Assembly (NCBI GenBank): GCA_902514615.1
Contig: CABXRG010000005.1
Span: 1-64,000, forward strand
DNA length: 64,000 bases
Source of the DNA: an uncultured Bacteroidota bacterium
GTDB taxonomy: Bacteria; Bacteroidota; Bacteroidia; Flavobacteriales; Flavobacteriaceae
Direction of reading: 5' to 3'
In this document: positions 61,182-64,000 of the stretch, in pieces
How positions within the stretch are numbered: the first letter of the stretch is position 1
How the letters are laid out: every line of letters begins with the position of its first letter
Notes under the pieces: generated by a model
Database searches by the model: none
The model's input: the letters and a program-made list of their open reading frames with translations, nothing else
What the model was told of the DNA's origin: nothing
Position numbers and translations under genes: made by a program

Positions 61182-61886
61182 ATGAACGCCAAAAAAATAT
61201 CTTTAGCTAACAATATATACTTAATCCTTGCTGGATTATTTATTACATCACTTGTGGCCTCAAATTTAATATTTACTAAAATATTTTATTGGTATCCTTT
61301 TGATATTAATTTACTGGGAGTTAAACTTTTTGAATTATCAGTGGGGATACTCCCCTATCCTATGACATTTTTAATTACTGATTTAATATCTGAAATATAC
61401 GGTCAAAAAAAAGCTGATCAAGTTGTAATTACTGGAATATTTGCATCCATTTTCTCAATTGGATTGATATTTATATCAAGTCAAGTCCCTGCTATAGAGG
61501 GATCCCCAATTGATGATGCTACTTTTAATAGTGTATTTCTTAATGCACCATTAGCAGTGCTAGCATCAATGTTAACGTACTTATTTGCTCAATTTATTGA
61601 TATTAGAATTTATCATTTCTGGAAAAAATTAACAAAAGGAAAGCATCTCTGGTTGAGAAATAATTTTTCAACTTTTACATCACAGTTTGTAGATACTTTC
61701 ACAATAGTATCACTTCTAATTATTTTTGGGATACTTCCTCAAGATAAATTTTTAGTATTAATTGTTTCTGGTTTTTTATTTAAACTAATAGTTGCAATTT
61801 TAGACACACCTTTATTGTATCTATTTGTTTGGATGTTCAGAAAGAAATTCAATCTAAAAATAGGTGAGGAACTAAAACTAAATTAA
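61182..61886 (+). CDS. Queuosine precursor transporter
   Basis: VUT/DUF165 pattern: YPMTFLITDLISEIYGQKKADQVV; AQFIDIRIYHFWKKLT. Confidence 0.92.
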   Translation: MNAKKISLANNIYLILAGLFITSLVASNLIFTKIFYWYPFDINLLGVKLFELSVGILPYPMTFLITDLISEIYGQKKADQVVITGIFASIFSIGLIFISSQVPAIEGSPIDDATFNSVFLNAPLAVLASMLTYLFAQFIDIRIYHFWKKLTKGKHLWLRNNFSTFTSQFVDTFTIVSLLIIFGILPQDKFLVLIVSGFLFKLIVAILDTPLLYLFVWMFRKKFNLKIGEELKLN

Positions 61887-61887
61887 G

Positions 61888-62583
61888 TTGGAAAAAAAAA
61901 GAATTAATAAATATCTAAGTGAGGTTGGTTTCTGTTCAAGAAGAAAAGCAGATGAATATATATCGGCTGGAAGAGTTTACATTGACGATAAACCCGCTGT
62001 GCTTGGATCTAAGGTTAATATTGAAGATGAAATTTCTGTAGATGGTGAAATAATTCAATATAAAGACAAAAAGAAAGTCTATATAGCATTTAATAAGCCT
62101 GTTGGAATTGAATGTACTGGAAGTGAGAAAGTAAAAGATAACATTATTGATTTTATAAATCATAAAGAAAGACTTTTCACAATCGGAAGGATAGACAAGC
62201 AAAGTGAGGGTCTTATTTTACTAACTAATAATGGAGATATTGTTAATAATGTTCTTCGTGCAGAGCACAAAAAAGAAAAAGAATATGTTGTAACAGTTAA
62301 TAAGAAAATTACAACAGAATTTATTGAAAAAATGAGAAGAGGAGTAAGAATAATGGGCAAAATGACTCGAAGGTGTCATGTAAAAAAAATTCATGAAAAT
62401 AGATTCAAAATTGTATTGACCCAAGGAATGAATAGACAAATTAGAAGAATGTGTGAAGTACTTGGATTCAGGGTTACAAAGCTAAAAAGAATAAGAATAA
62501 TGGATATTCATCTAGATACTAATATTGGAGAATATAGAGATTTGAATGATGAGGAAGTGAAACAGTTATTTAATCAGAAATAG
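61888..62583 (+). CDS. rluF: 23S rRNA pseudouridine synthase, RluF-like (TTG start)
   Basis: S4 domain RINKYLSEVGFCSRRKADEYI; IGRIDKQSEGLILLTNNG; GMNRQIRRMCEVLGF. Confidence 0.9.
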   Translation: MEKKRINKYLSEVGFCSRRKADEYISAGRVYIDDKPAVLGSKVNIEDEISVDGEIIQYKDKKKVYIAFNKPVGIECTGSEKVKDNIIDFINHKERLFTIGRIDKQSEGLILLTNNGDIVNNVLRAEHKKEKEYVVTVNKKITTEFIEKMRRGVRIMGKMTRRCHVKKIHENRFKIVLTQGMNRQIRRMCEVLGFRVTKLKRIRIMDIHLDTNIGEYRDLNDEEVKQLFNQK

Positions 62584-63364
62584 AAATATCCACGACATAA
62601 CCCTCATTAGATCTTACATTAAAAACACTTGAGTCATCAAATATTAAATATTGCCCTTTGATGCCAATTAATTTTCCTTCAACATCATCTGATTTTTTAA
62701 GACTAATAGATTTAACGCTATCTATCAATTTATCAATTTGATAATTAAATTTCAAAACCTTACTGTCATTTTTGAAATAATCCTGAAACTCTGAGCCCAA
62801 TGAATCTATTGCAATCTTTTTTTCATTTTTAATATCTGCCTCATCGATATTACTTGTTAACATTTTACGCCAGTTTGTTTTATCAGAAAATTTATCTTTT
62901 AATTTTACTTCAGCAATACCTGCAAGGTATCTGTTTGGAACTTCAATTAACACAACTGCTTCAATTGCGCCTTGATCAATCCATCTTGTAGTCATATTAT
63001 TTGATCTTGTTACACCAACTTTTATGCCACTTGTTTTAGACAGGTATACAATATGATTTTGTAATTGAACTTTCTTTTCGTAAGAAATATCTCGATCTTC
63101 GATCTTTAAGTGAGCTTTACTTAACTCAGGTTTCATTACCCATTCTCCAGACAGTGGTGATTCAAAAAAACATTTTTTACAAAATCCATTTGCAAAAATC
63201 TGTAAGTTTTCAAAACATGACAAACAACAATATCCAGTTTTATGAAACTTTATCTTTTTTCCAATTACTTGATTAAGAAATAAGAGATCATTATCAAAAT
63301 CAAGAATGTATCTAACAGGATCATCATGAATAGATGTCATTTTTTTTAATACTCCTGAAAACAT
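62570..63364 (-). CDS. DUF2797 family protein
   Basis: CCLSCFENLQIFANGFCKKCFF Cys cluster; GVTRSNNMTTRWIDQGA. Confidence 0.88.
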   Translation of the reverse strand: MFSGVLKKMTSIHDDPVRYILDFDNDLLFLNQVIGKKIKFHKTGYCCLSCFENLQIFANGFCKKCFFESPLSGEWVMKPELSKAHLKIEDRDISYEKKVQLQNHIVYLSKTSGIKVGVTRSNNMTTRWIDQGAIEAVVLIEVPNRYLAGIAEVKLKDKFSDKTNWRKMLTSNIDEADIKNEKKIAIDSLGSEFQDYFKNDSKVLKFNYQIDKLIDSVKSISLKKSDDVEGKLIGIKGQYLIFDDSSVFNVRSNEGYVVDISISD

Positions 63365-63405
63365 AATTTAATGTTTACTATTTTTATGATAAATATATAC
63401 ATTCC

Positions 63406-64000
63406 ATGCCAATTCCAATTTTTAATTCTGTCGCATCTTTCTTTTTAAAACGAAGGATAAGTCAAATAGAACTTTTTAAAGATTACCCTATTGAAGTGCA
63501 ACAGGAAGTTCTGCGAAAACTTGTAGTTTATTCAATAGATACAGAAATTGGGAAAAAATTTGATTTCAAAACCATAAGACATTACAATGATTTTAAAGAA
63601 AGAATCCCAATAGTTGCCTATGAAGACATCTATAAAGACATAGAAAGAAACCGTAAAGGCGAACAAAATATTTTTTGGAGAACTTCAGTTAAATGGTTTG
63701 CAAAATCTAGTGGAACTACTAATGCAAAAAGTAAATTTATTCCTATAAGTTTTGAGTCTCTTGAAGATTGTCATTACAAAGCCGGAAAAGATATGTTATC
63801 TCTTTATTTTAATAATAATGTAAATTCACAATTACTTACTGGTAAATGTTTAAGACTAGGTGGATCAAAAGAAATTTATGAAAACAATAGTAGTTTTTAT
63901 GGTGATTTATCAGCAATCATAATTGACAATTTACCTTTTTGGGCGGAATTAAGCAGTACTCCAAGTTCTAGAGTTTCGTTAATATCTAAGTGGGGAAAAA
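63406..64000 (+). CDS. GH3 auxin-responsive promoter family protein (acyl-adenylating; 3' truncated by window)
   Basis: ATG at 63406, open to the window end; MPIPIFNSVASFFFLKR...WFAKSSGTTNAKSKFIPIS. Confidence 0.88.
   Translation, partial: MPIPIFNSVASFFLKRRISQIELFKDYPIEVQQEVLRKLVVYSIDTEIGKKFDFKTIRHYNDFKERIPIVAYEDIYKDIERNRKGEQNIFWRTSVKWFAKSSGTTNAKSKFIPISFESLEDCHYKAGKDMLSLYFNNNVNSQLLTGKCLRLGGSKEIYENNSSFYGDLSAIIIDNLPFWAELSSTPSSRVSLISKWGK

Noticed and set aside
62160-62439. Minus-strand ORFs antisense to rluF
   Set aside because: Composition artefact opposite a well-supported pseudouridine synthase.
1-64000. CRISPR arrays, defence islands, prophage or transposons
   Set aside because: No spaced direct repeats, Cas, restriction-modification, toxin-antitoxin, integrase or transposase ORFs recognised.

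Overview
This window looks like an ordinary AT-rich, gene-dense chromosomal segment of a marine-type Bacteroidota/Flavobacteriia genome. The lineage call is an inference from gene content (SusC/SusD, FecR, PorT/ExbD, DUF4271, DUF4296) and from TAnnTTTG-type promoters. I saw no prophage, IS element, CRISPR array or rRNA. Most of the window is housekeeping: Fe-S assembly, tyrS, leuS, asnS, pyrC, truB, pyrH, frr, rpoN, an ExbB/ExbD/PorT unit, fabH, odhA/odhB, umuCD, fadAB, mutS and folK. Three tRNAs are present (Ser-GGA, Leu-TAA, Gly-GCC). The accessory part is about 43-58 kb. It holds a SusC/SusD locus with a divergent ECF sigma factor, a FecR anti-sigma and two secreted hydrolases; a divergent NorC/NorB-like heme-copper pair; a heme c/VCBS lipoprotein; and a coiled-coil lipoprotein with an HExxH motif. 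My best candidates for something undescribed are (1) the NorCB-like pair, whose presumed metal-ligand positions differ from canonical cNOR, (2) an orphan plus-strand terminator between fecR and susC that suggests a cis-antisense RNA over the susC leader, and (3) the stalked metallopeptidase-like lipoprotein. All calls come from reading the sequence and supplied translations; no database search was run.
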